This document shows positions 21,570 to 31,196 of a DNA stretch of 64,000 nt, in pieces. Numbering within the stretch: the stretch's first letter is position 1; every line of letters starts with the position of its first letter. The notes under the pieces are model-generated. The model did not search any database, was not told the DNA's origin, and saw only the letters and a list, made by a program, of their open reading frames with translations. Position numbers and translations under genes: made by a program. The DNA lies in contig CAUJHV010000029.1 in assembly GCA_963205115.1 (NCBI GenBank), positions 1 through 64,000 on the forward strand. The letters are read 5' to 3'. The stretch is from Pseudomonadota bacterium. GTDB taxonomy: Bacteria; Pseudomonadota; Gammaproteobacteria; Burkholderiales; Burkholderiaceae_C.

Positions 21570-21800
21570 TCAAGCCGTTTCGGTGGACTTGCTGCGCTCT
21601 GCCGAGACGATGTTGGCTGCCAGCTTGCCTTTGGGACCATCCACCAGCTCGAAAGTCACTGTCGAGCCCTGCTTGAGGGTGCGGAAGCCTTCCATCTGGA
21701 TGGCGGAGAAGTGGGCGAACACGTCCTCACCTCCCCCTTCCGGCTCGATGAAGCCGAAACCCTTCACATCGTTGAACCACTTGACGATACCTACAGCCAC
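21570..21800 (-). CDS. cold-shock domain protein (CspA family)
   Basis: A 76-residue single cold-shock domain that binds RNA or single-stranded DNA. Both nucleic-acid-binding motifs are visible: KGFGFIEP (RNP1) and DVFAHFSAI (RNP2). The start is taken as GTG at 21800, giving [10 protein letters not shown], because GGAG lies seven bases upstream and the family starts at this point; an earlier in-frame GTG at 21812 would add four residues. Family members can be cold-induced or constitutive; no clear cold-box was identified in the 160-base upstream gap. Confidence 0.93.
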   Translation of the reverse strand: MAVGIVKWFNDVKGFGFIEPEGGGEDVFAHFSAIQMEGFRTLKQGSTVTFELVDGPKGKLAANIVSAERSKSTETA

Positions 21801-21985
21801 AGCGGACTCCACTTCATTGTTGTTGAATGTCGAGATTCTCGGAAGGTGGTCGAAGGGCTGTCAAGGAAATGCAAAAGTCGCATGGGTGAAGAGTCCCCGT
21901 CAGGGGCCTGGAATGAATCCTGCGTCGGCAATCCACAACGCCCCGCACGCCCACTCGTGTTGAACCTGCTCTATAGAATGTGTCC

Positions 21986-22333
21986 ATGGCCAGTCAGCTT
22001 CCCGAGTTGCCCCCGCAGCCGTCCGCCCCGGACGACGGTGAGGGGTCGGTTGTTGCCGAGCGGCAGATGCAACGGGTGGCACCGCCTCCCGTCTATCAAG
22101 TTGTCCTGCTCAATGACGATTTCACCCCGATGGAGTTCGTCGTGATGGTGCTGCAACAGTACTTCCGTCACGACCTCGAGGGAGCCACCCGGATCATGTT
22201 GAAGATTCATCATGAAGGCAGGGGGGTCTGCGGCGTCTACACCCGTGACGTGGCAGCCACCAAGGTGGAACTGGTTCTGGCAGCGGCACGCAGGGCGGGT
22301 CACCCGCTGCAGTGCATTATGGAGGTCGCATGA
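21986..22333 (+). CDS. clpS: ATP-dependent Clp protease adaptor ClpS
   Basis: A 115-residue N-degron adaptor that hands proteins with bulky hydrophobic N-termini to ClpAP. The core shows the conserved segment [20 protein letters not shown] with the Asn-Asp pair and the Met that line the N-degron pocket, and the C-terminal [12 protein letters not shown] helix. The ATG at 21986 was chosen; a GTG two codons earlier is possible. Its stop overlaps the clpA start codon (ATGA), the usual translational coupling of this pair. Confidence 0.97.
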   Translation: MASQLPELPPQPSAPDDGEGSVVAERQMQRVAPPPVYQVVLLNDDFTPMEFVVMVLQQYFRHDLEGATRIMLKIHHEGRGVCGVYTRDVAATKVELVLAAARRAGHPLQCIMEVA

Positions 22334-24642
22334 TCGCGCAAGAGTTGGAAGTCAGTCTGCACATGGCGTTCGTCGAGGCGCGCCAGCAGCGGCATGAGTT
22401 CATCACGGTCGAGCACCTGCTGCTCGCCCTGCTGGACAACCCCTCGGCCTCCGAAGTGCTCAAGGCCTGCGCAGCCAACCTCGACGACCTGCGCAAGAGC
22501 CTGACGCAGTTCATCAAGGAGAACACGCCGACGGTGGGGGGCAGCGATGAGGTGGACACCCAGCCGACGCTGGGTTTCCAGCGCGTGATCCAGCGCGCCA
22601 TCATGCATGTGCAGTCCACCGGCAACGGCAAGAAGGAAGTCACCGGCGCCAATGTGCTGGTGGCCATCTTCGGCGAGAAGGATTCGCACGCCGTCTACTA
22701 CCTGCACCAGCAGGGCGTGACGCGCCTGGACGTTGTCAATTACATCGCCCACGGCATCAAGAAGACCGATCCGCCCGAAACGCCCAAGTCGTCGGATTCC
22801 GGCGCCCCGGGCGAGGGCGAGAAGGAAGAGGCTGCGGAAGGCAGCGGCAAGGGCAGTCCGCTGGACCAGTTCACCCAGAACCTCAACCAGCAGGCGCGCG
22901 ACGGCAAGATCGATCCGCTGATCGGGCGCGAGCATGAAGTCGAGCGTGTTATCCAGGTCCTGTGCCGCCGGCGCAAGAACAACCCGCTGCTCGTGGGCGA
23001 AGCCGGTGTGGGCAAGACGGCCATCGCCGAGGGTCTGGCCTGGCGCATCACGCAAGGCGACGTGCCCGAGGTGCTCATCGAGTCGACCGTGTATGCATTG
23101 GACATGGGCTCGCTGCTGGCCGGCACCAAGTACCGCGGCGACTTCGAGCAACGTCTGAAGGGTGTGCTCAAGCAGCTCAAGGAGCAGCCGCACGCGATCC
23201 TGTTCATCGACGAGATTCACACGCTGATCGGCGCTGGCGCGGCGTCGGGCGGCACGCTGGACGCGAGCAACCTGCTCAAGCCGGCGCTGTCCAGCGGCGC
23301 AATGAAGTGCATCGGCGCCACGACCTTCACCGAATACCGCGGTGTCTTCGAGAAGGACGCGGCCCTGTCGCGTCGTTTCCAGAAGGTCGATGTGGTCGAG
23401 CCGACCGTCGAACAGACGATCGAGATCCTCAAGGGTCTGAAGTCCCGCTTCGAAGACCACCACAGCGTCAAGTATGCCGCCGGTGCGCTGCAGGCCGCGG
23501 CCGAGCTGTCGGCCAAGTACATCAATGACCGCCACCTGCCGGACAAGGCCATCGACGTGATCGACGAGGCCGGTGCTGCGCAGCGCATCCTGCCGAAGAA
23601 CAAGCAGAAGAAGACCATCACCCGCACCGAGGTGGAAGAGATCGTCGCGAAGATCGCGCGCATCCCGCCGGCCACGGTGTCGTCTGACGACCGCGGCAAG
23701 CTCAAGAGCCTGGACCGCGATCTCAAGAGCGTGGTCTTCGGCCAGGATCCGGCCATCGATGCGCTCGCCGCGGCCATCAAGATGGCACGTTCGGGTCTGG
23801 GCAAGCCCGACAAGCCGATCGGCAGCTTCCTGTTCAGCGGCCCCACGGGTGTCGGCAAGACCGAAGTGGCCAAGCAGCTGGCCTATATCCTGGGCATCGA
23901 CCTGATCCGCTTCGACATGTCCGAGTACATGGAGCGCCATGCGGTCAGCCGGCTGATCGGCGCGCCTCCGGGCTATGTCGGTTTCGACCAGGGTGGCCTG
24001 CTGACCGAGGCCGTCACCAAGAAGCCGCACGCCGTGCTGCTGATGGACGAGATCGAGAAGGCCCACCCGGATGTCTTCAACGTGCTGCTGCAGGTCATGG
24101 ACCACGGCTCGCTGACGGACAACAACGGGCGCAAGGCCGACTTCCGCAACGTCATCATCATCATGACGACCAACGCGGGCGCCGAGACGATGAACAAGGC
24201 GACGATCGGCTTCACGACGGCACGCGAGGCTGGCGACGAGATGGCCGACATCAAGCGCCTGTTCACGCCGGAGTTCCGCAACCGGCTGGACGCCATCGTC
24301 AGCTTCCGCGCGCTGAATGAAGAAATCATCATGCGCGTGGTCGACAAGTTCCTGCTGCAGCTCGAGGCCCAGCTGGCGGAGAAGAAGGTCGAAGCAACCT
24401 TCACCGATGCGCTGCGCAAGTACCTGTCCAAGAAGGGCTTCGATCCGCTGATGGGCGCGCGGCCGATGCAGCGCCTGATCCAGGACACCATTCGCCGTGC
24501 GCTGGCCGACGAGCTGCTGTTCGGCCGTCTGGTCGACGGCGGACGTCTGACGGTCGACATCAACGACAAGGACGAAGTGCTGCTGGACATCCAGCCCCCG
24601 CGCAAGAGCGACAAGCCCAAGGCTGAAGCCGCTCCCGCCTGA
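22330..24642 (+). CDS. clpA: ATP-dependent Clp protease ATP-binding subunit ClpA
   Basis: A 770-residue two-ring AAA+ unfoldase that works with ClpP and ClpS. The N-domain (1-140, [14 protein letters not shown]) is followed by a charged linker, D1 with Walker [10 protein letters not shown] near 225, and D2 with Walker [10 protein letters not shown] near 510. The IGL/F-type loop that contacts ClpP is in the D2 region. The start at 22330 overlaps clpS; an upstream ATG at 22312 lies inside clpS and is less likely. A strong terminator begins 39 bases after the stop. Confidence 0.98.
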   Translation: MIAQELEVSLHMAFVEARQQRHEFITVEHLLLALLDNPSASEVLKACAANLDDLRKSLTQFIKENTPTVGGSDEVDTQPTLGFQRVIQRAIMHVQSTGNGKKEVTGANVLVAIFGEKDSHAVYYLHQQGVTRLDVVNYIAHGIKKTDPPETPKSSDSGAPGEGEKEEAAEGSGKGSPLDQFTQNLNQQARDGKIDPLIGREHEVERVIQVLCRRRKNNPLLVGEAGVGKTAIAEGLAWRITQGDVPEVLIESTVYALDMGSLLAGTKYRGDFEQRLKGVLKQLKEQPHAILFIDEIHTLIGAGAASGGTLDASNLLKPALSSGAMKCIGATTFTEYRGVFEKDAALSRRFQKVDVVEPTVEQTIEILKGLKSRFEDHHSVKYAAGALQAAAELSAKYINDRHLPDKAIDVIDEAGAAQRILPKNKQKKTITRTEVEEIVAKIARIPPATVSSDDRGKLKSLDRDLKSVVFGQDPAIDALAAAIKMARSGLGKPDKPIGSFLFSGPTGVGKTEVAKQLAYILGIDLIRFDMSEYMERHAVSRLIGAPPGYVGFDQGGLLTEAVTKKPHAVLLMDEIEKAHPDVFNVLLQVMDHGSLTDNNGRKADFRNVIIIMTTNAGAETMNKATIGFTTAREAGDEMADIKRLFTPEFRNRLDAIVSFRALNEEIIMRVVDKFLLQLEAQLAEKKVEATFTDALRKYLSKKGFDPLMGARPMQRLIQDTIRRALADELLFGRLVDGGRLTVDINDKDEVLLDIQPPRKSDKPKAEAAPA

Positions 24643-24680
24643 GCTTTCGCCGAGCCGCCAGCCCGGCGGCGCATCATCGA

Positions 24681-24713
24681 AGAGCCCGCGTGCATGGCAC
24701 CGGGCTCTTTTTT
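24681..24713 (+). terminator. intrinsic terminator after clpA
   Basis: Stem AGAGCCCG/CGGGCTCT with a 12-base loop, followed by a run of six T. The T tract overlaps the mtfA stop codon, which lies on the other strand at 24712-24714. Confidence 0.9.
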
Positions 24714-25503
24714 ATTCGCCTGGCGTGCCTGCAGAGGGCCGGTAATAGGCGTCCAGCAGGCCGTAGACCTGGGCGAAAGCGCGGCGCAGCGCGTCGGGTT
24801 GCGTGAAGTAGGTTTCGCTGGCGACGGCGAAAAATTCGTCGATGCCGGTGGCGCCGTAGGGGTCGAGTTCGGTGTCCTCTTCGGCGCCGACCTGGCGACA
24901 GAACTCGTCGTAGGCCTTGTGCATGTCCGCCAGCCAGCGCGGTTTCGACAGCTGTGGCGGAAGCAGCGGACAGCCGTCGGGCAGGCCATCGGCCAGGTCC
25001 AGCACATGCGCGAATTCGTGGATCACCACGTTGTAGCCGTCCTGCGCCGTGGCCCCGGAGGCGCGCACGTCACGCCATGACAGCATGACCGGGCCGCCTT
25101 GCACCGTTTCCCCCGACAGCTCTTCTTCGACGACGTGCACGACGCCGTCGTCGTCGACGCGTTCACGTTGCACGACGGCCTGCCCGGGATGGACGACGAT
25201 GCCCACGAAGCCGTCGTAGGCGCCCAGGCCCATGCGCAGCACCGGCAGGCAGGCCTGCGCGGCGATGGCCACGGCCATGTCGTCGGTGATCTCCAGTCCG
25301 TGCGCGCCGCTGAACTCCTTGCGGTCCAGGAAGAGGCTCGTCAGCCGTCGCAACTGCTGCTCATCCTGCGGGTCGCCGGTTGACAGGAACGGAAAGCGCT
25401 TGAGCGTGCGCCGCCAGAGCTTGTCCGGAATGGGCCGCCGGTTCACGGCTGCGGCTTCGCGCCGCGTGTGCCAGCCCGCGCGCAGGTCTTGCCACAGGCC
25501 CAT
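24712..25503 (-). CDS. mtfA: MtfA-type zinc peptidase
   Basis: A 263-residue protein of the MtfA (Mlc titration factor) family. The zinc-binding HEFAHVLD motif is present at about residue 161-168, together with the downstream DEFFAVASE segment that supplies the third ligand. In enterobacteria MtfA is a cytoplasmic aminopeptidase that relieves repression by Mlc of glucose-uptake genes; whether an Mlc partner exists here is not visible. The start codon overlaps the stop of lpxH by one base (TGATG), so the two genes are translationally coupled. Confidence 0.9.
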   Translation of the reverse strand: MGLWQDLRAGWHTRREAAAVNRRPIPDKLWRRTLKRFPFLSTGDPQDEQQLRRLTSLFLDRKEFSGAHGLEITDDMAVAIAAQACLPVLRMGLGAYDGFVGIVVHPGQAVVQRERVDDDGVVHVVEEELSGETVQGGPVMLSWRDVRASGATAQDGYNVVIHEFAHVLDLADGLPDGCPLLPPQLSKPRWLADMHKAYDEFCRQVGAEEDTELDPYGATGIDEFFAVASETYFTQPDALRRAFAQVYGLLDAYYRPSAGTPGE

Positions 25504-26285
25504 CAGTCGACGGGCCGCACAGGCAGCCGGTGCCAGCCCTGTGCATCGAGCCGCAGGACCTCGGCGCGGTCGCGCGGGCTGTCGAGATCCCAGTCGCTCA
25601 AGGTCATGCGCCAGCGGCCATCGCCCAGCGGCGTATCACCCGGGCGGTGCGTGTGGCCGTGGACCAGTGTCGTGGCGCCCGCCGCGTGCAGCCAGCGCCG
25701 GGCTTCGTCCGCATCGACGTCGGCCCATTTGCTCAGGTCCGGCTCCGCTTCCTTGCGCACCCGGCTGTCGGCACGGATCTGCCGCGCCACGGCCAGGCGG
25801 TCGGCCATGGGCCGTGCCAGGAAGGCCTGCTGCCAGGCGGCGCTGCGGACCTCGCGCCGATAGGCCTGGTAGGGTTTGTCGTCCAGGCACAGCGGGTCGC
25901 CATGGCTCAGCAGGATCGAATGTCCGAAGGCGCTCAGGCAGGTCGGCTCGTCCAGTGCGCGCATCGCAGCATCGGCGAGCAGGGCAGGGCCGACGAGGAA
26001 ATCGCGGTTGCCGCAGATGAAAAACAGCGGCCGGCTGCGGCCGTAGGCCTGCAGCCAGTCGATGCATCGTGCGTTGAAGGGCTCGTCACGCGCGTCGTCA
26101 CCGATCCACAGCTCGAACAGATCGCCCAGGATGAACAAGGCGTCGGCCGGCGTGTGGCGGATGTAGTGCGCGAAGGCAGCGGTCGTGCGTGGCGCGTCCG
26201 CGCACAGGTGCAGGTCGGAGACGAAGTCCACCGTCTGCCACTGCGCGGGGGCGCTCAGGCGTTGCGCGACCGGGATATCCACCAT
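25503..26285 (-). CDS. lpxH: UDP-2,3-diacylglucosamine diphosphatase
   Basis: A 260-residue lipid A biosynthesis enzyme that hydrolyses UDP-2,3-diacylglucosamine to lipid X and UMP at the inner membrane. It carries the calcineurin-like metal-site motifs in order: SDLHL, GDLFELWIGDD, GNRDF, SHGDPLC and HGHTHRP. Length is that of LpxH. It sits between mtfA and ppiB; a cyclophilin next to lpxH is a conserved proteobacterial arrangement, which supports the call. Confidence 0.96.
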   Translation of the reverse strand: MVDIPVAQRLSAPAQWQTVDFVSDLHLCADAPRTTAAFAHYIRHTPADALFILGDLFELWIGDDARDEPFNARCIDWLQAYGRSRPLFFICGNRDFLVGPALLADAAMRALDEPTCLSAFGHSILLSHGDPLCLDDKPYQAYRREVRSAAWQQAFLARPMADRLAVARQIRADSRVRKEAEPDLSKWADVDADEARRWLHAAGATTLVHGHTHRPGDTPLGDGRWRMTLSDWDLDSPRDRAEVLRLDAQGWHRLPVRPVD

Positions 26286-26326
26286 GGGCCGTGTACCGCA
26301 GTGTGTGTCGACGGCCCCGGCCGCCG

Positions 26327-26827
26327 TCAGACGACGGTGGCCTTTTCGATCGTCACCGCCTCGACGGGCACGTCGTCATGGAAACCGCGGCGTCCGGTGG
26401 TCACGCGCTCGATGCGGTCGACCACGTCTTCACCGGCGATCACCTTGCCGAAGACTGCGTAACCCCAGCCCTGCGGGCTTTCCGACTTGAAATTCAGGAA
26501 GCCGTTGTCGTTGGTGTTGATGAAGAACTGCGCCGTGGCGGAGTGCGGGTCGTTCGTGCGGGCCATCGCCAGCGTGTACTTGGCATTGAGCAGGCCGTTG
26601 TTCGCCTCGTTGGCGATGGGTGCGCGTGTGGGCTTCTGCTTCATGGCGGCGTCCATGCCGCCGCCCTGGACCATGAAGCCCTTGATGACGCGGTGGAACA
26701 CCGTGCCGTCGTAGTGGCCCGACTGGACGTAGTCGATGAAATTCTGTGCGCTGGCCGGGGCCTTCACGTCGTCGAGTTCGATCCGGATCGTGCCGGCGCT
26801 GGTCTGCAGTTCAACGGTCTTGGCCAT
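26327..26827 (-). CDS. ppiB: peptidyl-prolyl cis-trans isomerase, cytoplasmic cyclophilin
   Basis: A 166-residue cyclophilin without signal peptide. The catalytic FHRVIKGFMVQGG region (around residue 42) and [12 protein letters not shown] are conserved; the proline-binding pocket is intact. Its start codon follows the stop of the secreted paralogue directly (TGA then ATG), so the two are an operon and probably a tandem duplication. It lies 41 bases before lpxH. Confidence 0.95.
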   Translation of the reverse strand: MAKTVELQTSAGTIRIELDDVKAPASAQNFIDYVQSGHYDGTVFHRVIKGFMVQGGGMDAAMKQKPTRAPIANEANNGLLNAKYTLAMARTNDPHSATAQFFINTNDNGFLNFKSESPQGWGYAVFGKVIAGEDVVDRIERVTTGRRGFHDDVPVEAVTIEKATVV

Positions 26828-27391
26828 TCATTTCTCCATGGTGGCTTTGATGAGGGTGATGGGCATCTTCGGCACATTGGCATGCATGCCGACGGTGCCG
26901 GTGGGAACGTCGCGGATCTTGTCGACGACATCCATGCCGTCGACCACGCGGGCGAAGACGGCGTAGCCGTGGCCGTCGCGCGCGTTGGCGGCGTCCAGGA
27001 ACGGGTTGTCGACGAGGTTGATGAAAAACTGCGCGGTCGCGGAATCGGGCACCGCGGTGCGCGCCATGGCGACACTGCCGCGGGTGTTGTTCAGGCCGTT
27101 GCGGGACTCGTTCTTGATCGGCGCGCGCGTGGGCCGCTCGACCATCTTGGCGTCCATGCCGCCGCCCTGGATCATGAAGCCCGGGATGACGCGGTGGAAG
27201 ACCGTGCCGTCGTAGTGTTTGGCCTTCACGTACGCCAGGAAGTTGTCGACGCTGACGGGCGCCTTCTCGCGATCGAGTTCGATCACGATGTCGCCCGCGC
27301 TGGTGGCGAGCTTGACGCGCTCGGCGGCCCAGGCCGCAGGCGCGGCTGCCAGGGCCAGGCCGAGGGTGAGTGCAAGACTGAATGTACGCAT
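26828..27391 (-). CDS. ppiA: peptidyl-prolyl cis-trans isomerase, secreted cyclophilin
   Basis: A 187-residue periplasmic prolyl isomerase. The ATG at 27391 begins a clear signal peptide ([22 protein letters not shown]); earlier in-frame ATG codons lie in sequence that looks like the neighbouring gene. The cyclophilin body has [16 protein letters not shown] and [13 protein letters not shown]. It directly precedes its cytoplasmic paralogue. Confidence 0.93.
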   Translation of the reverse strand: MRTFSLALTLGLALAAAPAAWAAERVKLATSAGDIVIELDREKAPVSVDNFLAYVKAKHYDGTVFHRVIPGFMIQGGGMDAKMVERPTRAPIKNESRNGLNNTRGSVAMARTAVPDSATAQFFINLVDNPFLDAANARDGHGYAVFARVVDGMDVVDKIRDVPTGTVGMHANVPKMPITLIKATMEK

Positions 27392-27431
27392 CGTGGACGG
27401 CGCCAGCAGGCGCGGGGTGGTGGGAACGGAG

Positions 27432-27956
27432 TCAGGGCCGCTTGGCGGCCATCGTCGCGGCGAGCTCGCGCGCCAGCGACAGCTTGCGTCTGAGGGTCGC
27501 GTCCGGCTGCGCGTCCGAGGCAAGCATCTGCCACTGCCGGATGGCCAGCGCCAAGTAGACGTCGCCCAGATTTTCGCGCGCGGCGCGGTGGGCCGGGTTG
27601 TTGCGCAGTGCCCCTTCGAGCGCCGTGCGCGCCGCCTCGAGTTCGCCGCGCGCGGCCAGCAGCACGGCCAGGTTGTTCAGCGGGTCGGGCAGTTCCGGCT
27701 GTTCGTCGTTCAGGCTGCGAAACAGCGCGATGGCTTCGTCGCGCCGGCCCAGGTCGCTCAAGAGTACGCCGCGCTCGAAGCGCAATTCGGCATCGCGGGG
27801 GCGGGCCGCCAGGGCCTGGTCGATCGTGGCCAGCGCCTGGGCCGTCTGGCCGCTTTGCGACAGCTTGCGGGCGTCGCCCAGCGCATCGGCACGCGCCGGC
27901 GAGGGCAGGGCAGACAGCAGCAGGGCAGCGAGCAGCAGCGTGGGCAGTGGATTCAT
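27432..27956 (-). CDS. secreted tetratricopeptide-repeat protein
   Basis: A 174-residue protein with a cleavable signal peptide ([16 protein letters not shown]) and about three TPR-like helical pairs between residues 25 and 135 ([20 protein letters not shown] and [19 protein letters not shown] are typical). TPR proteins bind other proteins; a periplasmic location is inferred. The partner is unknown. It is the first gene of the minus-strand series TPR-ppiA-ppiB-lpxH-mtfA, 40 bases before ppiA, and is divergent from cysS. Confidence 0.85.
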   Translation of the reverse strand: MNPLPTLLLAALLLSALPSPARADALGDARKLSQSGQTAQALATIDQALAARPRDAELRFERGVLLSDLGRRDEAIALFRSLNDEQPELPDPLNNLAVLLAARGELEAARTALEGALRNNPAHRAARENLGDVYLALAIRQWQMLASDAQPDATLRRKLSLARELAATMAAKRP

Positions 27957-28017
27957 CGTGAGGCGGCGATTGACGGGCGAGTGCGACGCATCGCTTCGAG
28001 GATCATGGGGCCGCCGC

Positions 28018-28023
28018 TATACT
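28018..28023 (+). promoter_or_regulatory. -10-like element before cysS
   Basis: TATACT lies 87 bases before the cysS start in the divergent gap. The hexamer is a good -10 match, but no clear -35 hexamer lies 16-18 bases upstream. Confidence 0.35.
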
Positions 28024-28110
28024 GATTTGCGCTTCATTCTATCGACGCCCGGGCTATCCCGGCCTCGGGTGCGGTCTCGTCCCGGCCACTCGCGTCGTAC
28101 CTCCCTCCTC

Positions 28111-29490
28111 ATGAGCCTGCACGTGTACAACACGCTGTCCCGCAGCGTGGAAGCCTTTGTTCCGCTGAATGCGCCGCGTGTGCGCATGTATGTCTGCGGC
28201 ATGACCATCTACGACCTGTGCCACATGGGCCATGCGCGCATGATGATGGCCTTCGACGTGGTCTACCGCTGGCTGTGCGCGAGCGGCTACGACGTCACCT
28301 ACGTGCGCAACATCACCGACATCGACGACAAGATCATCCGCCGCGCGCTGGACCGCGGCATGGCCATCGGCGAGCTGACGCAGCAGATGATCGACGCGAT
28401 GCACACCGACATCGGCGCGCTGGGCATCGCGCCGCCCACGCACGAACCGCGCGCCACGGCCTACATCCCGCAGATGCTGTCGATGATCGGCACGCTCGAG
28501 CAGCGCGGCCTGGCCTACCGCGCGCGCGGCGGCGACGTGAATTTCGCGGTGCGCAAGTTCCCGAACTACGGGCAGTTGTCCGGCAAGTCGATCGACGAAT
28601 TGCGCGCAGGCGAACGTGTCGCCGTGGGCGAGGGCAAGGACGATCCGCTGGACTTCGTGCTGTGGAAAGCCGCCAAGCCGGAAGAGCCCGCGGACGCCAA
28701 GTTCGACAGCGACTACGGGCCTGGCCGCCCGGGTTGGCACATCGAGTGCTCGGCCATGAGCGGTGCCTTGCTGGGCGAGACCTTCGACATCCACGGCGGC
28801 GGGATGGACCTGCAGTTTCCGCACCACGAGAACGAGATCGCGCAAAGCGAAGGTGCCAACCAGAAGCCCTTCGTGCGCTACTGGCTGCACAACGGTTTTC
28901 TGAACGTCGACAACGAGAAGATGTCCAAGTCGGTGGGCAACTTCTTCACCATCCGCGAGGTGCTCCAGCGCTTCGACGGCGAGACGCTGCGCTTTTTCTT
29001 CCTGCGCACGCACTACCGCAGCCCGTTCAATTTCAGCGACACGCTGCTGGACGAAGCGCGCACGGCGCTGCGCCGGCTCTACGGTGCGCTCGACAGCGTG
29101 CCGCCCGCGCCGGGCGATGCGCCCATCGATTGGACGCAGCCTTACGCCGCGCGCTTCCGCGTGGCGATGGACGACGACTTCAACACGCCCGGTGCGCTGG
29201 CGGTGCTGTTCGAGATGGCCACGGAAGTCAATCGCAGCCGTTCGCCGGCTCTGGCGCGTGACATGCGGGCGCTGGCGGGCGCATTGGGGTTTTTGCAGCA
29301 GGCGCCTCGGGATTTCCTCCAGGGTGGAAATGGCCTGGATGAAGCGACGATCCAGGAACGCATCGAGGCCCGGGCCGCGGCCAAGAAGTCGAAGGATTTC
29401 GCCGCTGCCGACCGCATCCGCCAGGAGCTGCTCGCCCAGGGCGTCCAGCTCAAGGACGGTCCGGACGGTACGACCTGGACGCGCACCTGA
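28111..29490 (+). CDS. cysS: cysteinyl-tRNA synthetase
   Basis: A 459-residue class I aminoacyl-tRNA synthetase that charges tRNA-Cys. The ATP-binding HIGH-type motif is HMGH at 38-41, next to the zinc ligand Cys29; KMSKS is present as EKMSKSVGN near residue 270; the [15 protein letters not shown] segment is typical. The start at 28111 gives the family's [12 protein letters not shown]-terminus; earlier in-frame codons cover the divergent gap and another gene. It heads a plus-strand run (cysS-alkA-accA-tilS-lysC). Confidence 0.98.
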   Translation: MSLHVYNTLSRSVEAFVPLNAPRVRMYVCGMTIYDLCHMGHARMMMAFDVVYRWLCASGYDVTYVRNITDIDDKIIRRALDRGMAIGELTQQMIDAMHTDIGALGIAPPTHEPRATAYIPQMLSMIGTLEQRGLAYRARGGDVNFAVRKFPNYGQLSGKSIDELRAGERVAVGEGKDDPLDFVLWKAAKPEEPADAKFDSDYGPGRPGWHIECSAMSGALLGETFDIHGGGMDLQFPHHENEIAQSEGANQKPFVRYWLHNGFLNVDNEKMSKSVGNFFTIREVLQRFDGETLRFFFLRTHYRSPFNFSDTLLDEARTALRRLYGALDSVPPAPGDAPIDWTQPYAARFRVAMDDDFNTPGALAVLFEMATEVNRSRSPALARDMRALAGALGFLQQAPRDFLQGGNGLDEATIQERIEARAAAKKSKDFAAADRIRQELLAQGVQLKDGPDGTTWTRT

Positions 29491-29537
29491 AGCCGCCGCG
29501 CCCGCCGAACCCGCCCTTCACACTGCCGCAATCCACG

Positions 29538-30197
29538 ATGGTAGCCACCCCGACGGCCACGCCTGCGCCGATCCAGCCGGACTATTGGGACGAGGCCTGC
29601 AAGCACCTGAAGCGGCGCGACCGTGTGCTCAAGCGCCTGATCCCGCAGTTCGGCGAAGCCCGCCTGCAAAGCCGCGGTGACGCCTTCACCACGCTCGCGC
29701 GGTCGGTCGTCGGCCAGCAGATATCGGTCAAGGCCGCGCAATCGGTCTGGGAGAAATTCCTCGCGGCCGCGGCGGGCACCACGCCGCTGAAGCCCGCGAA
29801 GGTGCTCAAGCTCAGCACCGAGCAGCTGCGCGGCGCGGGCCTGTCGGCGCGCAAGTGCGAATACCTGCAAGACCTGGCAAGGCACTTCGACGACGGCAGC
29901 GTGCACGTCACGCAGTGGCAGGCGATGGACGACGAAGCCATCATCCGCGAGCTCGTGGCCATCCGCGGCATCGGCCGCTGGACGGCCGAGATGTTCCTGA
30001 TGTTCCACCTGCTACGCCCCGACGTGCTGCCGCTGGACGACCTGGGGCTGCTCAAGGGCATCAGCGTCAACTATTTCAGTGGCGAACCGGTCTCGCGGGC
30101 CGAGGCGCGCGAGGTCGCCGAGGCCTGGGCGCCTTACCGCTCCGTGGCCACCTGGTACCTCTGGCGGAGTCTGGACCCAGTGCCGGTAGACTACTGA
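29538..30197 (+). CDS. DNA-3-methyladenine glycosylase (AlkA/HhH-GPD type)
   Basis: A 219-residue base-excision glycosylase for alkylated purines. The helix-hairpin-helix is at [11 protein letters not shown] (about 140-150), with the catalytic aspartate in the following PLDDLGL segment; the [12 protein letters not shown] region is typical for this family. It lacks the extra N-terminal domain of E. coli AlkA, so it belongs to the shorter type. It lies 47 bases after cysS and 26 bases before accA. Confidence 0.92.
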   Translation: MVATPTATPAPIQPDYWDEACKHLKRRDRVLKRLIPQFGEARLQSRGDAFTTLARSVVGQQISVKAAQSVWEKFLAAAAGTTPLKPAKVLKLSTEQLRGAGLSARKCEYLQDLARHFDDGSVHVTQWQAMDDEAIIRELVAIRGIGRWTAEMFLMFHLLRPDVLPLDDLGLLKGISVNYFSGEPVSRAEAREVAEAWAPYRSVATWYLWRSLDPVPVDY

Positions 30198-30223
30198 GTC
30201 TGTGCCTGAAGGCGATGCCTCCG

Positions 30224-31195
30224 ATGAGCAAACGTCATTTCCTGGATTTCGAACAGCCCATCGCGGAACTCGAACGCAAGATCGACGAGCTGCGCTATGT
30301 GCAGAACGAGTCGGCGGTGGACATCTCCGACGAGATCGAGCGGCTGAGCCAGAAGAGCCTGCAGCTCGCCAAGGAGATCTATTCCAGCCTCACGCCCTGG
30401 CAGGTGACGCAGATTGCGCGCCACGCACAGCGGCCGTACACGCTGGACTATGTCGACGAGCTCTTCACCGATTTCAATGAGCTGCATGGCGACCGCGCTT
30501 TTGCGGACGACCAGAGCATCGTGGGCGGTCTGGCACGTTTCAATGGCCAGGCCTGCATGGTGCTGGGCCAACAGAAGGGCCGCGACACCAAGGAGCGCGG
30601 CCTTCGCAACTTCGGCATGTCGCGCCCCGAGGGCTATCGCAAGGCGCTGCGCCTGATGAAGCTGGCGGAGAAGTTCCGCCTGCCGCTGTTCACCTTCGTC
30701 GACACACCCGGCGCCTATCCGGGCATCGGCGCGGAAGAGCGAGGCCAATCGGAAGCTATCGGGCGCAACATCTTCGAGATGGCGCAGCTCGAGGTGCCCA
30801 TCATCACGACGATCATCGGCGAAGGCGGCTCGGGTGGCGCGTTAGCCATCAGCGTGGCCGACCAGTTGTTGATGCTGCAATTTGCCGTCTACTCGGTGAT
30901 CTCGCCCGAAGGCTGCGCGTCCATCCTGTGGAAGACCTCGGACCGCGCGCCCGATGCGGCCGAGGCGCTGGGCATCACCGCCCACCGGCTCAAGGCCCTG
31001 GGCGTCATCGACAAGATCGTCGCCGAGCCCGTGGGTGGCGCGCACCGCGACCTCAAGCAGATGTGCTCCAGCCTCAAGCGTGCACTCAACGACGCGTTGC
31101 GCCAGGTCAACGACCTCAAGCCCAAGGAACTGCTGCAGCGTCGCTACGAGCGGCTGCAATCCTACGGCCGCTTCGCCGACACCAAGGACCGCTGA
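30224..31195 (+). CDS. accA: acetyl-CoA carboxylase carboxyltransferase subunit alpha
   Basis: A 323-residue half of the carboxyltransferase that makes malonyl-CoA with AccD. The start at 30224 ([17 protein letters not shown]) is the family N-terminus; an ATG three codons upstream is possible. The acyl-CoA/carboxybiotin site motif [11 protein letters not shown] is near residue 200, and [18 protein letters not shown] is present. It is one base from the tilS start codon. Confidence 0.98.
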   Translation: MSKRHFLDFEQPIAELERKIDELRYVQNESAVDISDEIERLSQKSLQLAKEIYSSLTPWQVTQIARHAQRPYTLDYVDELFTDFNELHGDRAFADDQSIVGGLARFNGQACMVLGQQKGRDTKERGLRNFGMSRPEGYRKALRLMKLAEKFRLPLFTFVDTPGAYPGIGAEERGQSEAIGRNIFEMAQLEVPIITTIIGEGGSGGALAISVADQLLMLQFAVYSVISPEGCASILWKTSDRAPDAAEALGITAHRLKALGVIDKIVAEPVGGAHRDLKQMCSSLKRALNDALRQVNDLKPKELLQRRYERLQSYGRFADTKDR

Positions 31196-31196
31196 T

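Noticed and set aside
22312-22329. Earlier ATG for clpA
   Set aside because: It lies within clpS; the overlapping ATGA start at 22330 gives the known ClpA N-terminus.
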